Origin: CAMYMG01 sp038259455
GTDB taxonomy: Bacteria; Pseudomonadota; Alphaproteobacteria; Rhizobiales; Rhizobiaceae
Direction: 5' to 3'
DNA length: 13,915 nucleotides
Assembly (NCBI GenBank): GCA_038259455.1
Contig: JBBSOT010000102.1
Span: forward strand, 1 to 13,915
Under the pieces are notes generated by a model. That model had not been told where the DNA came from. It saw nothing but the letters and a program-made list of their open reading frames with translations, and did not search any database. Made by a program: the position numbers and the translations under genes. This document shows positions 1 through 7,911 of this stretch, piece by piece. Position 1 is the stretch's first letter. Every line of letters begins with the position of its first letter.

Positions 1-579
1 CTGGTTACCTTTGGGTTGTCGGTCGCCCTGCAGAACGGCCTGCTGGAGGCGTTTTCCGCCGACAGCCAGCGCATCACCGCAGGCCCGCTCGAAGGAGCAT
101 CGCTTGATCTCGGACTGGTCACTGTCGGCGTGATGCCGCTCCTGACCTTCGTCTCTGCTATCGCCGCGATCCTGGCGCTGAATGGGTTGTTCTATCATAC
201 CGCGATTGGTCGCGCGTTTCGCGCCACCTCGGACGACGCAGTGACCTCGGGGCTGATGGGGATCGAGCCGAAGCGGATTTTTGCCGTTGCCACGGGTATT
301 GCCATGGTGGTCGTGACACTGGCTGCGCTTTATCTCGGCATGCGATCCAACTTCGATCCTTCGATCGGCCCGGCGCGGCTGATCTATGCCTTCGAGGCGG
401 TGATCATCGGCGGGCTGGGCAGCCTCTGGGGGACGTTGGCCGGCGGGATCATCGTCGGTGTGGCGCAGACGGTTGGCGCAGCTGTAAATCCCGAATGGCA
501 GATTCTGGCCGGCCACATAGCGTTCCTTGTCGTCATGCTTTTCAAGCCACGGGGTCTGTTTCCCCGAGCCACGGATTGA
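1..579 (+). CDS. Branched-chain amino acid-type (LivH-like) ABC transporter permease, 3' part
   Basis: This is the C-terminal part (about 192 residues) of an inner-membrane permease of the LivH family. The reading frame is open from base 1, so the start lies outside the window. Several hydrophobic membrane segments are visible. The stretch from IGRAFRATSDD to GLMGIEP is the cytoplasmic loop that contacts the ATPase. It is followed by the family-typical FEAVIIGGLGSLWGTLAGG segment and a FKPRGLFPR tail, which is how LivH/LivM permeases usually end. The stop is 7 bases before the LivM-type gene, so both are probably one operon, with the binding protein and ATPases presumably upstream. Because ring-degrading enzymes follow in the same operon, the cargo is more likely an aromatic compound than leucine, but that is inference. 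Confidence 0.93.
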   Translation: MVTFGLSVALQNGLLEAFSADSQRITAGPLEGASLDLGLVTVGVMPLLTFVSAIAAILALNGLFYHTAIGRAFRATSDDAVTSGLMGIEPKRIFAVATGIAMVVVTLAALYLGMRSNFDPSIGPARLIYAFEAVIIGGLGSLWGTLAGGIIVGVAQTVGAAVNPEWQILAGHIAFLVVMLFKPRGLFPRATD

Positions 580-586
580 GCGCGCC

Positions 587-1636
587 ATGTACCGACTGAA
601 AACCGCGACAAGGGCAGGAACCGCGACTGCCGTTGCCATGCTGGTGCTGGTCGCCGTCGGGATTGTCTTGCCCGCCCTGGCGTCGCGCAGCTTGATCCAG
701 GACCTGTTCTTCATCCTCACCATGCTGACGCTGGCCCAGCTCTGGAACCTGCTCGCAGGCTATGGCGGCCTGGTGTCCGTTGGCCAGCAGGCGTTTGTCG
801 GCATTGGCGCCTACGCGATGTTTGCCGGTGTGATCCTGCTTGGATGGGATCCGGTATGGGCAATTCCGCTCGGCGGCCTCGCAGCAGTCTTGCTGGCCAT
901 TCCAACCGCATTCTTCGCCTTTCGACTGCAGGGTGCCTATTTCGCCATCGGTACCTGGGTAATCGCCGAAGTGACGCGGCTGCTTGTTGCGCAGTGGAAG
1001 GCGCTTGGCGGCGGCACCGGCACATCGCTGCCGCGCGAGGCAACGCGAAACATTGTCGGAACCGATGCGATCCAGGCGCTGTTCGGCGTCCGCGATGCCG
1101 CGGCCCGCGATATACTGGCCTATTGGCTTGCGTTGGTGCTGGCGGTTGTTGTCATTGCCGGTATCTACTGGCTCCTGCGCAGTCGCCTCGGCCTGGCGCT
1201 CTCGGCCGTGCGAGACAATGTCGAGGCGGCCCAGTCCGTGGGCGTGGATACCGGCAGGCTCAAATGGGCTGTCTTCCTGATCGCCGCGGCAGCGACCGGT
1301 CTGACTGGCGCGCTGATTTTCCTGCAGACGGCACGTATCTCGCCGGACGCCGCCTTTGCCGTGACGGACTGGACCGCTTATGTCATCTTCATCGTCGTCA
1401 TCGGCGGCATCGGCACCATCGAGGGGCCGATCCTGGGCGTGCTCGTGTTCTACATGCTGCGCTCGACGCTGGCCGACTACGGCAGCTGGTACCTCATGAC
1501 GCTCGGCGTCATGGCCATCATCATCATGCTTTTCGCGCCCAAGGGTTTGTGGGGGCTGATCTCGGCCCGCAGCGGGCTGCATCTGTTCCCGGTCCGCCGC
1601 AGGCTGTCCGGTGCCAAGATTGAGGGAGATACGTAG
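587..1636 (+). CDS. Branched-chain amino acid-type (LivM-like) ABC transporter permease
   Basis: This 349-residue protein is the second inner-membrane permease of a HAAT-family importer. It has about eight to ten hydrophobic segments. Family signatures seen are LWNLLAGYGGLVSVGQQAFVG near residues 50-70, the QGAYFAIGTWVIAE region, the RLGLALSAVRDN coupling loop and IGGIGTIEGPILG. The C-terminal tail reads FAPKGLWGL. The ATG at 587 was chosen over the upstream in-frame ATG at 527, because starting at 527 would overlap the preceding permease by 53 bases and add a non-hydrophobic extension. The Shine-Dalgarno is weak, as expected for a coupled gene 7 bases downstream of its partner. The stop overlaps the start of the hydroxylase gene by one base, tying the transporter to an aromatic catabolic enzyme. 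Confidence 0.95.
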   Translation: MYRLKTATRAGTATAVAMLVLVAVGIVLPALASRSLIQDLFFILTMLTLAQLWNLLAGYGGLVSVGQQAFVGIGAYAMFAGVILLGWDPVWAIPLGGLAAVLLAIPTAFFAFRLQGAYFAIGTWVIAEVTRLLVAQWKALGGGTGTSLPREATRNIVGTDAIQALFGVRDAAARDILAYWLALVLAVVVIAGIYWLLRSRLGLALSAVRDNVEAAQSVGVDTGRLKWAVFLIAAAATGLTGALIFLQTARISPDAAFAVTDWTAYVIFIVVIGGIGTIEGPILGVLVFYMLRSTLADYGSWYLMTLGVMAIIIMLFAPKGLWGLISARSGLHLFPVRRRLSGAKIEGDT

Positions 1637-3390
1637 TGACCGATATCCAGACCGAGGTACTGATCATTGGAACTGGCCCTGCCGGCTCGGCAACGGCTGC
1701 CCTGTTGTCCAGCTACGGCATCGCCAACATGGTCGTCAACCGCTATCGCTGGCTGTCGAATACGCCCCGCGCGCACATCACGAACCAGCGCACGATGGAA
1801 GTGTTGCGAGACCTCGGACCCGACGTGGAGGCAGAAGCCATGATGCACGCCTCGCCGCAGGAACTGATGGGCGAGAACGTGTTCTGCGAGAGCCTGGCCG
1901 GGGAAGAAATCGGCCGCATGAAAAGCTGGGGTACCCACCCCAATTCCAAGGCCGAGCATCTCCTGTCGTCGCCGTCGCTCATGAACGACCTGCCTCAGAC
2001 ATTCATGGAGCCCATTCTTTTCAAGACGGCATGTTCGCGCGGTACGCAGGCGCGCATGAGCACCGAGTATCTCAGCCACGAACAGGATGACGAAGGCGTA
2101 ACGACGACCTGCCTCGATCGCATCACCGGCAAGGAGTTTACTGTCCGCTCGCAGTTCCTTGTTGGCGCCGACGGCGGCAATTCTCTGGTTGCGGAGCATA
2201 TTGGCGTTCCGCTCGAGGGCAAGATGGGCGTCGGCGGATCAATGAACATCCTGTTCCGTGCCGACCTTTCCAAAAATGTCGCGCACCGGCCGAGTGTCCT
2301 CTACTGGGTCATGCAGCCGGGCGCCGATGTCGGCGGCATCGGCATGGGCCTGGTGCGCATGGTTCGGCCCTGGAACGAATGGCTGATCGTGTGGGGCTAC
2401 GACATCAACCAGCCACCGCCCGAGGTGACGCCCGAACTGGCGACCGAAGTTGCGCGCCAGCTTGTCGGAGATCCGAAGCTCGAGATCGAGCTACTGGGCG
2501 CCAACACCTGGACCGTCAACAATTGCTTCGCCACAGAGATGCAGAAGGGGCGGGTGTTCATCATGGGCGATGCGGCGCATCGGCATCCGCCATCCAACGG
2601 TCTCGGCTCGAATACCTCGATCCAGGACGGGTTCAACCTTGCCTGGAAGCTCGCCAAGGTCATCCGGGGACAGGCCGGTCCGGCGCTTCTGGACAGCTAC
2701 TCGACGGAGAGGGCGCCGATCGCACGCCAGATCGTCACACGGGCCAACCAGTCTATCGGCGAATTCGGCCCGATCTTCGAGGCGCTCGGCATGGATGGCG
2801 GCGTCGACCACGAGAAAATCCAGCGCAACATGGAGGCGCGCTGCGACGCTACGACCGCCGCCGAGGCGCAACGCGAAGCGCTCCGCAAGGCGATTGCCTT
2901 CAAGAATTACGAATTCGATGCACATGGCGTCGAGATGAACCAGCGCTATGCTTCGGACGCAGTCGTCACCGACGGCCAGCCCGAACCTGCGTTCGAGAAA
3001 GATCGCGAACTCCATTATCAGCCCACCACCTGGCCCGGCGCGCGCCTGCCGCACGTCTGGCTCTTCGAACGCTCCGGCAAGAAAGTCTCCACACTCGATC
3101 TTTGCGGCCATGGCGAGTTCACGCTGCTGACCGGCATCGGTGGCGATGCGTGGGTCACGGCCGCAGAAACTGTCGCGACGGAATTCGGCCTTCCGATCCG
3201 CACCCATATGATCGGCCCGCGTCGCGCCATCGAGGATCATACCGGGGACTGGGCCCGCATGCGGGAAATCCGCGACGCCGGCTGCCTGATTGTAAGGCCC
3301 GACCATCACGTCGCCTGGCGCGCCGAAAAGCTGGCTGCCGATCCGTTGGCCGAACTGCGCCGTGTCTTCCTGTCCATTCTTGCGCGTTGA
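1636..3390 (+). CDS. FAD-dependent aromatic hydroxylase (TfdB/PheA-type phenol monooxygenase)
   Basis: This 584-residue protein belongs to the class A flavoprotein monooxygenases that use NAD(P)H and O2 to hydroxylate phenolic rings. Its length matches the TfdB/PheA branch (about 590-600). Motifs seen are the Rossmann GTGPAG (residues 12-17), RAHITNQRTME (45-55, typical of this branch), the GADGGNS motif around 177-183 and the FAD-ribityl-binding GDAAHRHPP with Asp312. The C-terminal thioredoxin-like dimerisation domain (about 450-584) ends with DAGCLIVRPDHHVAWR, conserved in phenol hydroxylases. The start is a GTG overlapping the TAG of the permease gene by one base, with GAGGGAGA about 5 bases upstream. 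The adjacent ring-cleavage gene suggests the product is a catechol or hydroxyquinol, for example from resorcinol or a substituted phenol. The exact substrate is not determined. Confidence 0.92.
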   Translation: MTDIQTEVLIIGTGPAGSATAALLSSYGIANMVVNRYRWLSNTPRAHITNQRTMEVLRDLGPDVEAEAMMHASPQELMGENVFCESLAGEEIGRMKSWGTHPNSKAEHLLSSPSLMNDLPQTFMEPILFKTACSRGTQARMSTEYLSHEQDDEGVTTTCLDRITGKEFTVRSQFLVGADGGNSLVAEHIGVPLEGKMGVGGSMNILFRADLSKNVAHRPSVLYWVMQPGADVGGIGMGLVRMVRPWNEWLIVWGYDINQPPPEVTPELATEVARQLVGDPKLEIELLGANTWTVNNCFATEMQKGRVFIMGDAAHRHPPSNGLGSNTSIQDGFNLAWKLAKVIRGQAGPALLDSYSTERAPIARQIVTRANQSIGEFGPIFEALGMDGGVDHEKIQRNMEARCDATTAAEAQREALRKAIAFKNYEFDAHGVEMNQRYASDAVVTDGQPEPAFEKDRELHYQPTTWPGARLPHVWLFERSGKKVSTLDLCGHGEFTLLTGIGGDAWVTAAETVATEFGLPIRTHMIGPRRAIEDHTGDWARMREIRDAGCLIVRPDHHVAWRAEKLAADPLAELRRVFLSILAR

Positions 3391-3399
3391 GGAGATCTC

Positions 3400-4287
3400 A
3401 TGATCGACGAACACGAATCCGGCTATTTCACCGAGGCGAACTCGGCAGATGTCGTCGTCGCCCGCAATGCCAACGCCAAGGACGCGCGGCTTCGAGAGGT
3501 GATGGACGTCATCACGCGAAAGCTGCACGAGGCGGTGAAGGAGATTGAGCCGACCCAGGAGGAATGGTTCGCCGCGATCATGTTCCTGACCAGGACCGGC
3601 CAGATCTGCAATGAGTGGCGGCAGGAATACATTCTGCTTTCCGACATCCTCGGGGTCTCCATGCTGGTCGATGCGATCAACAATAGGAAGCCGTCGGGCG
3701 CATCGGAGTCGACCGTGCTTGGCCCCTTCCATGTTGCCGATGCGCCGGAACTGCCGATGGGCTCAAACATCTGCCTCGACCAGAAGGGCGAGCCGATGTT
3801 CGTGCATGGCCGCATCCTCGATACGCAGGGACATCCAGTCGCAAATGCCAAGATCGACGTCTGGCAGGCCAATGACGAAGGCTTCTATGACGTTCAGCAG
3901 AAGGGAATCCAGCCCGACTTCAACCTGCGCGGCGTTTTCCGTACAGGGGCGGACGGTCGCTACTGGTTCCGCGGCGTGAAACCGAAATATTACCCGATTC
4001 CCGATGACGGCCCGGTCGGCAAGCTTCTGGGTGCGCTTGGACGCCATCCCAATCGCCCGGCTCATCTGCACTACATCGTCGAGGCGGATGGTTTCGAGGC
4101 GCTGACGACGCACATCTTCGATCCCGACGACCCCTACATCGATTCCGATGCCGTCTTCGGCGTCAAGAAGAGCCTTCTCGCCGAGTTTCGCAAGGTCGAG
4201 GACGCAGAGGCTGCCGCCAAGGTTGGGGTGGAGGCGCCGTTCTACGACGTGGAGTTCGATTTCGTGCTGTCCAGAGTCAAAGTGTGA
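3400..4287 (+). CDS. Intradiol ring-cleavage dioxygenase, hydroxyquinol 1,2-dioxygenase type
   Basis: This 295-residue non-heme Fe(III) dioxygenase cleaves a dihydroxylated or trihydroxylated ring between adjacent hydroxyls. An N-terminal helical domain (about 15-105) of the catechol/hydroxyquinol dioxygenase type precedes the catalytic beta sandwich. The expected iron ligands are Tyr163 (EGFYDVQQ), Tyr198 (KYYPIPDDGPVG), His222 and His224 (RPAHLHYIV). LGPFHVADAPELPMG and the HIFDPDDPYIDSDAVFGVK segment resemble hydroxyquinol and chlorocatechol enzymes more than plain catechol enzymes. The start has a strong GAGGAGAT Shine-Dalgarno and lies 9 bases after the hydroxylase stop, so the two act in sequence. 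Cleaving hydroxyquinol would give maleylacetate, and a reductase for that is not in this window. Catechol or chlorocatechol specificity remains possible. Confidence 0.9.
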   Translation: MIDEHESGYFTEANSADVVVARNANAKDARLREVMDVITRKLHEAVKEIEPTQEEWFAAIMFLTRTGQICNEWRQEYILLSDILGVSMLVDAINNRKPSGASESTVLGPFHVADAPELPMGSNICLDQKGEPMFVHGRILDTQGHPVANAKIDVWQANDEGFYDVQQKGIQPDFNLRGVFRTGADGRYWFRGVKPKYYPIPDDGPVGKLLGALGRHPNRPAHLHYIVEADGFEALTTHIFDPDDPYIDSDAVFGVKKSLLAEFRKVEDAEAAAKVGVEAPFYDVEFDFVLSRVKV

Positions 4288-4393
4288 CTCTGTCTGGGGA
4301 TGTCTGGGATTGGACAGCAAAGATTCGGAGCTGCAATTCTTCGCTAGGGCGCTTCAAACCAACAATGAGACGCCCCAGCGACCTTTCACTGGC
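4288..4393. other. Convergent intergenic region with an imperfect hairpin
   Basis: This is the 106-bp gap between the 3' ends of the aromatic operon and the SDR gene. It contains an imperfect inverted repeat, GCTAGGGCG at 4343-4351 and CGCCCCAGC at 4371-4379, with one A-C mismatch and a 19-base loop. It has no T-run on either strand, so it is at best a weak candidate bidirectional terminator. No other feature was seen. Confidence 0.25.
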
Positions 4394-5143
4394 TTAGACC
4401 GTTCTGCCGCCGTCCACTTCAAGCACGACGCCGGTGATGAATTCGGCTTCGTCCGAGGCCAGATAGAGGCACGCATTTGCGATGTCGGCGGGCGTCGATA
4501 AACGACCCAGTGGAATCGTGGCGATAAACCTTGCCCGGTTTTCCGGTGTATCCGCAACGCCCATGAAAGCTTCGATCAAGCCGGTTGCACCCATCACCGG
4601 CGCCACGCAATTGACGCGGATTGCTTGCGGTGCGAGTTCGACCGCCATCGACCGCGATAGCAGGTTCACCGCGCCTTTGGTGGAGTTGTACCAGGTCAGG
4701 CCGGGTCGGGGTCTGATTCCAGCGGTCGAGCCGATATTGATGATCACGCCGCCGCCAGCTTTTGCCATCAGCGGAACGACGGCCCGGCTCATGTGGAAGA
4801 TCGACCGGACATTGATGTTGTAGACGCGGTCGAACTCTTCCTCCGTGACCTCAAGCATCGGCTTGTTCTTGTGCGTCCAGCCCGCGTTGTTGACGACAAT
4901 GTCGAGCCTGCCGCCAAAGTCGACGGCGGCCGCGACCGCCGCTTCCACGTCCCGTGCCTTGGTAACATCGCCTTTCACTGCTCGCGCAGACGAACCAATA
5001 GAATTTGCGACCGCGCTCGCACCGTCGCCATTCAGGTCCATGATCAGTACCTTGGCGCCTTCGCGAGCGAAGGTTTCGGCTATGCCGGTTCCGAAACCGG
5101 ACGCGGCGCCCGTCACCAGGGCAGTCTTGTCCTTAAGTCTCAT
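4394..5143 (-). CDS. Classical SDR-family NAD(P)-dependent oxidoreductase
   Basis: This 249-residue classical short-chain dehydrogenase is a cytosolic enzyme that interconverts an alcohol and a ketone. The cofactor motif TGAASGFG is at residues 11-18 and NNAG at 85-88. Asp36 at the end of beta-2 predicts NAD rather than NADP. The catalytic set is Asn111, Ser139, Tyr152 and Lys156 (YNSTK). The C-terminal ITGVVLEVDGG is typical of FabG/glucose-dehydrogenase-like members. The ATG is preceded by GGAGGAG at good spacing. It lies 142 bases downstream of the deiminase-family gene on the same strand, so it may be a distal operon member or have its own promoter. It also converges on the aromatic operon. 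Family membership is secure, but the substrate cannot be inferred. Confidence 0.93.
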   Translation of the reverse strand: MRLKDKTALVTGAASGFGTGIAETFAREGAKVLIMDLNGDGASAVANSIGSSARAVKGDVTKARDVEAAVAAAVDFGGRLDIVVNNAGWTHKNKPMLEVTEEEFDRVYNINVRSIFHMSRAVVPLMAKAGGGVIINIGSTAGIRPRPGLTWYNSTKGAVNLLSRSMAVELAPQAIRVNCVAPVMGATGLIEAFMGVADTPENRARFIATIPLGRLSTPADIANACLYLASDEAEFITGVVLEVDGGRTV

Positions 5144-5285
5144 CTCGTCTCCTCCCGTTCGTTGCAGTCCAGCCGAACTGCATGACCATGGCGCTTTTGC
5201 TGTTTTGACCCCTGGGTGACTTTAGAACGAAACATCCCTGTGCTAGAGGCTCGCTCATCCCGCAAAATCTGGTCGAACGACTTTA

Positions 5286-6218
5286 TCAGGCCTCGCGCTT
5301 CAACGCCTGCGCCATGCAATGAATGCCGCCGCCGGTCTTTGAAATCTCGCTCATGTCCACCGCAGCGACCTCGAAGCCAAGGGCCTTCAGCTTCTCGATA
5401 AGCGTCTTCGATACGGTCGGCGCAATCACGCGGTCCTTGCCCAGGGACATGAAGTTGCAGCCGAGCGCCATCGTGTCCTGGAACGGCACGTCGATGATCT
5501 CGTGGCCCTTGCCCTTCAGCCAGTCGACGATGCCGGGCTCCGTGCAGTCGAGACACACGGCCGTCAGCTTCTCGGCAATCGGCACGACCATCAGGTCGAT
5601 GTGGACGTAATACTCATCGATGAAGGCAAGCCGCGTCTCCCAGCCTTCCTTGTCGAACCACGCCTTGACCTGCTGGGCGCCTTCCTCCTGCGTACGGGCA
5701 CCGCCGCAGCCGATCAGCACGCAGCCTTCCTCGATGACATTGAAATCGCCGCCCTCGAAGGTGCCGGCCGTCACCATGTCGTAGATCGGAATGCCGAGCT
5801 TCTCATAGGTGCGGATGGCCGCATAATTTTCGCCGCGCCGCCACCAGTTGGCCATGGCGGTGATGATCGCGCCATACGGCGTCATGACGCTGGAATCGCG
5901 CGAATAGACCTGCATTGGCAGTTCCGGCTCCGGATCGTGCCAGTGAATGTTGACGCCGAAATTCTCGTAGGCCGCGACAAGGTCCTTGTGCTGGGCCTGC
6001 GCTGTCTGGATGTTGCAGGGCGCCTCGCGCAGATGCTTGCGCGACAGCGAACTGGTCGCCAGGTGGCGCAGATAGGTTGGCGAGCCGAGCAGCACGTCGG
6101 TCAGCCTGTCGGTCTCGTTCTTGAACCCCCAGCCCGCAAGCGGCGCCGTGCCGCCTGCCTTGTTGCGGCGCTGCAGCGAAAACTGTTCTCCGGTACTGAT
6201 CATTTCATGCCGTGTCAT
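5286..6218 (-). CDS. Arginine deiminase-superfamily (amidinotransferase/DDAH-like) hydrolase
   Basis: This 310-residue enzyme belongs to the guanidino-group-modifying superfamily, which attacks a guanidinium carbon through a cysteine to release ammonia or an amine, or to transfer an amidino group. All the usual active-site positions are visible: Asp108 (YSRDSS), Glu155 (FEGGDF), His206 and Asp208 (YVHIDL), and the nucleophile Cys301 in GGGIHCMAQ near the C terminus. It is shorter than true arginine deiminases (about 400) and agmatine deiminases (about 370), and nearer to dimethylarginine dimethylaminohydrolases. GGGIHC resembles the agmatine deiminase-type motif. The ATG at 6218 has AAGGAG at 6225-6230 and lies 15 bases downstream of the M20 gene, so the two are co-transcribed. 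The substrate is unknown. An acylated or substituted guanidino compound fits the neighbours. Confidence 0.88.
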   Translation of the reverse strand: MTRHEMISTGEQFSLQRRNKAGGTAPLAGWGFKNETDRLTDVLLGSPTYLRHLATSSLSRKHLREAPCNIQTAQAQHKDLVAAYENFGVNIHWHDPEPELPMQVYSRDSSVMTPYGAIITAMANWWRRGENYAAIRTYEKLGIPIYDMVTAGTFEGGDFNVIEEGCVLIGCGGARTQEEGAQQVKAWFDKEGWETRLAFIDEYYVHIDLMVVPIAEKLTAVCLDCTEPGIVDWLKGKGHEIIDVPFQDTMALGCNFMSLGKDRVIAPTVSKTLIEKLKALGFEVAAVDMSEISKTGGGIHCMAQALKREA

Positions 6219-6233
6219 ATCGGTCTCCTTTGA

Positions 6234-7811
6234 TCATTCATTTGGTAAAGTCGGTATCCACCACTCGCGCCCTCGGCTGGTGGCGACATATTCGGGCCAG
6301 CGGAAATGAATCGGTGGCTCGTAATCACAAAGAGGTGCTGTCCAGCGCTCGCCGCCGATGCCACCACCAGTGCGCTCTACGAATTCGCGCTTTGCCTCGT
6401 CGCGGGCCGCGTTGTCCTCGAACAGCCTGAGCGCGGAAAGCGCGACGGTCTTGGCGGCACATAGAACCATCGGATCGATTGTCTCGGCGATGCCGCCGAG
6501 CGCGTTCATCACCCATGATGGATAGACAAAGCCTGCCGGAGCCTTCAGCGCCGGACGCGCGACGTAGACCCGCGCCGTCGGCGTATGCCAGCTCATGTCG
6601 GTGTAGTCGTCGGAGGTCGAGTTTATCTGAGAAGGTGGCAGGTCGCGGCGCAAAATTTCTTCGGCGGCCTGCGGCTCGATCAGCCTTTCGCACTCGGCCA
6701 GAAAGGGCTCGGCCATCGGCTCAACGCCGACATTCCGCTGAATGTCGCGCGCCACCGCCCTGGCCTTCTCATCCCAGCGCGGTGCGCCGACGCTTTCGAG
6801 CGCCTCGTAGGCAATGAGGGCCATGGCGTGATTGGCCAGACCCGGCCGCGACTTTGACACCCAGTGCCGCTCGAAGCGACAGCCCGTCATGGCTGCCGCG
6901 CTTTCGGCATTGCGATCGAGCATGGCAGTTGCCTGCTCGGCCATGGCGATGGTCGGCACCCGGATCATGTACTGGATCTCGGCGAGACCTGCGGGCAGGT
7001 TGTCGGCAGTCGCCTGGCCGGCGGTCAGGATCGCTTCGCTGATCGACCAGCCACCACGATGCGGCAGCATCGAATCGCGCAGCGATTTCGAGGCCATGTA
7101 CATCATCATCAGCGCGTCATTGGCGCCCGGCGCGCGCACATCCGAATGGGATTGCGGGATGGGCGCTCCATCGCCTGCGCCCCAACCCTCGGGCGTGTCG
7201 CAGATGAAGCGATAGATCATCGCATAGGCAGCACCGCAATGTGTGTCCCACCGCGCCGTGTTGCAGAGCGGCAGCATGTAGAAGGGATGGAATGAGATCA
7301 TCCCGTCGAGCCCGTCATAATAGCCCTTGGCGGCGTGTATCGGCTTCGAGCCGCGCACCTTCTCGGCCGGCTCGCCGGTGAAGCGCAGCGTACCCGTCAC
7401 GCCATGCTTCTGCATCGCCGCTTTGGTTGCCAAAAGGCCGCCTAGGCTGGAAATGCCGAGACCGGAATGCGGGTCGGTATGGCCGCCCGCATGCTCGCTC
7501 AAGCCTGGTCGCGGACGCTTGACCGTCGCTGCATCCTGGCAATTGCCTGGCACGGCGTCATATTCGGCATACATGCCGACGGTGGGACCGGGGCCATTCG
7601 TCCAGTGTGCGCAAAACGCCGTCGGCATGCCGCCCGATCCGGCTTCCACCGAAAACCCCTCGCGCTTAAGCAAATCGATGTACCAGGCGGCTGACTGATA
7701 CTCGCGCCACGCCGTTTCGCCATAGTCGAAGATCGTCTTCGTCCAGGCCGACAGCTGCGGACGGGCGTGGTCGAGGAAGGCTAGGGCGGTCATCTGGGCC
7801 GTTGTGGTCAC
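6234..7811 (-). CDS. M20-family amidohydrolase/peptidase (AbgB-like)
   Basis: This protein of about 525 residues resembles M20 metallo-aminoacylases and AbgB-type amidohydrolases, which hydrolyse amide bonds of N-acyl amino acids or similar compounds. The MYAEYDAVPG motif is at about residues 80-89. A GGHTDPHSGLG segment at 109-119 corresponds to the usual CGHN region. EPAEKVRGSKP is at 147-157 where the family normally has PAEEG, and SDDYTDMSWHTPTA corresponds to STDVGDVSW of AbgB-like enzymes. The expected second Glu of the E-E pair is Lys151, so metal binding may differ from textbook members. The GTG start at 7811 was chosen because GGAGA lies 5 bases upstream. An upstream in-frame start at 7856 adds residues without a ribosome site. 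It is the first gene of the minus-strand operon and divergent from the LysR gene. Confidence 0.88.
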   Translation of the reverse strand: MTTTAQMTALAFLDHARPQLSAWTKTIFDYGETAWREYQSAAWYIDLLKREGFSVEAGSGGMPTAFCAHWTNGPGPTVGMYAEYDAVPGNCQDAATVKRPRPGLSEHAGGHTDPHSGLGISSLGGLLATKAAMQKHGVTGTLRFTGEPAEKVRGSKPIHAAKGYYDGLDGMISFHPFYMLPLCNTARWDTHCGAAYAMIYRFICDTPEGWGAGDGAPIPQSHSDVRAPGANDALMMMYMASKSLRDSMLPHRGGWSISEAILTAGQATADNLPAGLAEIQYMIRVPTIAMAEQATAMLDRNAESAAAMTGCRFERHWVSKSRPGLANHAMALIAYEALESVGAPRWDEKARAVARDIQRNVGVEPMAEPFLAECERLIEPQAAEEILRRDLPPSQINSTSDDYTDMSWHTPTARVYVARPALKAPAGFVYPSWVMNALGGIAETIDPMVLCAAKTVALSALRLFEDNAARDEAKREFVERTGGGIGGERWTAPLCDYEPPIHFRWPEYVATSRGREWWIPTLPNE

Positions 7812-7911
7812 AGAAATCTCCTGTGGCGCAAGGAAAGCAGTGAACGCACGGCGCAAAAAGTGATAAGTTTTCCTCCTTCGCGCAAATTCCGTTCACCTCA
7901 GGGGGCAGGCA
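7812..7911. promoter_or_regulatory. Divergent LysR/M20 promoter region with repeats
   Basis: This 100-bp region separates the divergent starts of the regulator and the amidohydrolase, the usual place for a LysR-type operator. It holds GCGCAA three times in the same orientation (7826-7831, 7851-7856, 7880-7885) and an inverted pair, GTGAAC (7840-7845) and GTTCAC (7891-7896). No convincing -35/-10 pair was found on either strand. An operator function for these repeats is inferred from layout only. Confidence 0.45.
7817..7821 (-). promoter_or_regulatory. Ribosome binding site fixing the GTG start of the M20 gene
   Basis: The minus strand reads GGAGA here, 5 bases before the GTG at 7811. No comparable site precedes the longer in-frame start at 7856, so the shorter protein is preferred. 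Confidence 0.7.

Noticed and set aside
542..1582. Long minus-strand open frame (346 codons) opposite the LivM-type permease
   Set aside because: It is a GC-rich shadow of a clearly recognised permease, with composition rich in Arg, Gln, Asp and His and no family motif.
2491..3732. Long minus-strand open frame (413 codons) opposite the hydroxylase and dioxygenase
   Set aside because: It spans two well-supported genes on the other strand and shows no recognisable domain.
5144..5285. A promoter for the SDR gene in the 142-bp gap
   Set aside because: No -35/-10 pair with acceptable spacing stood out on the minus strand; only the GGAGGAG ribosome site is convincing.
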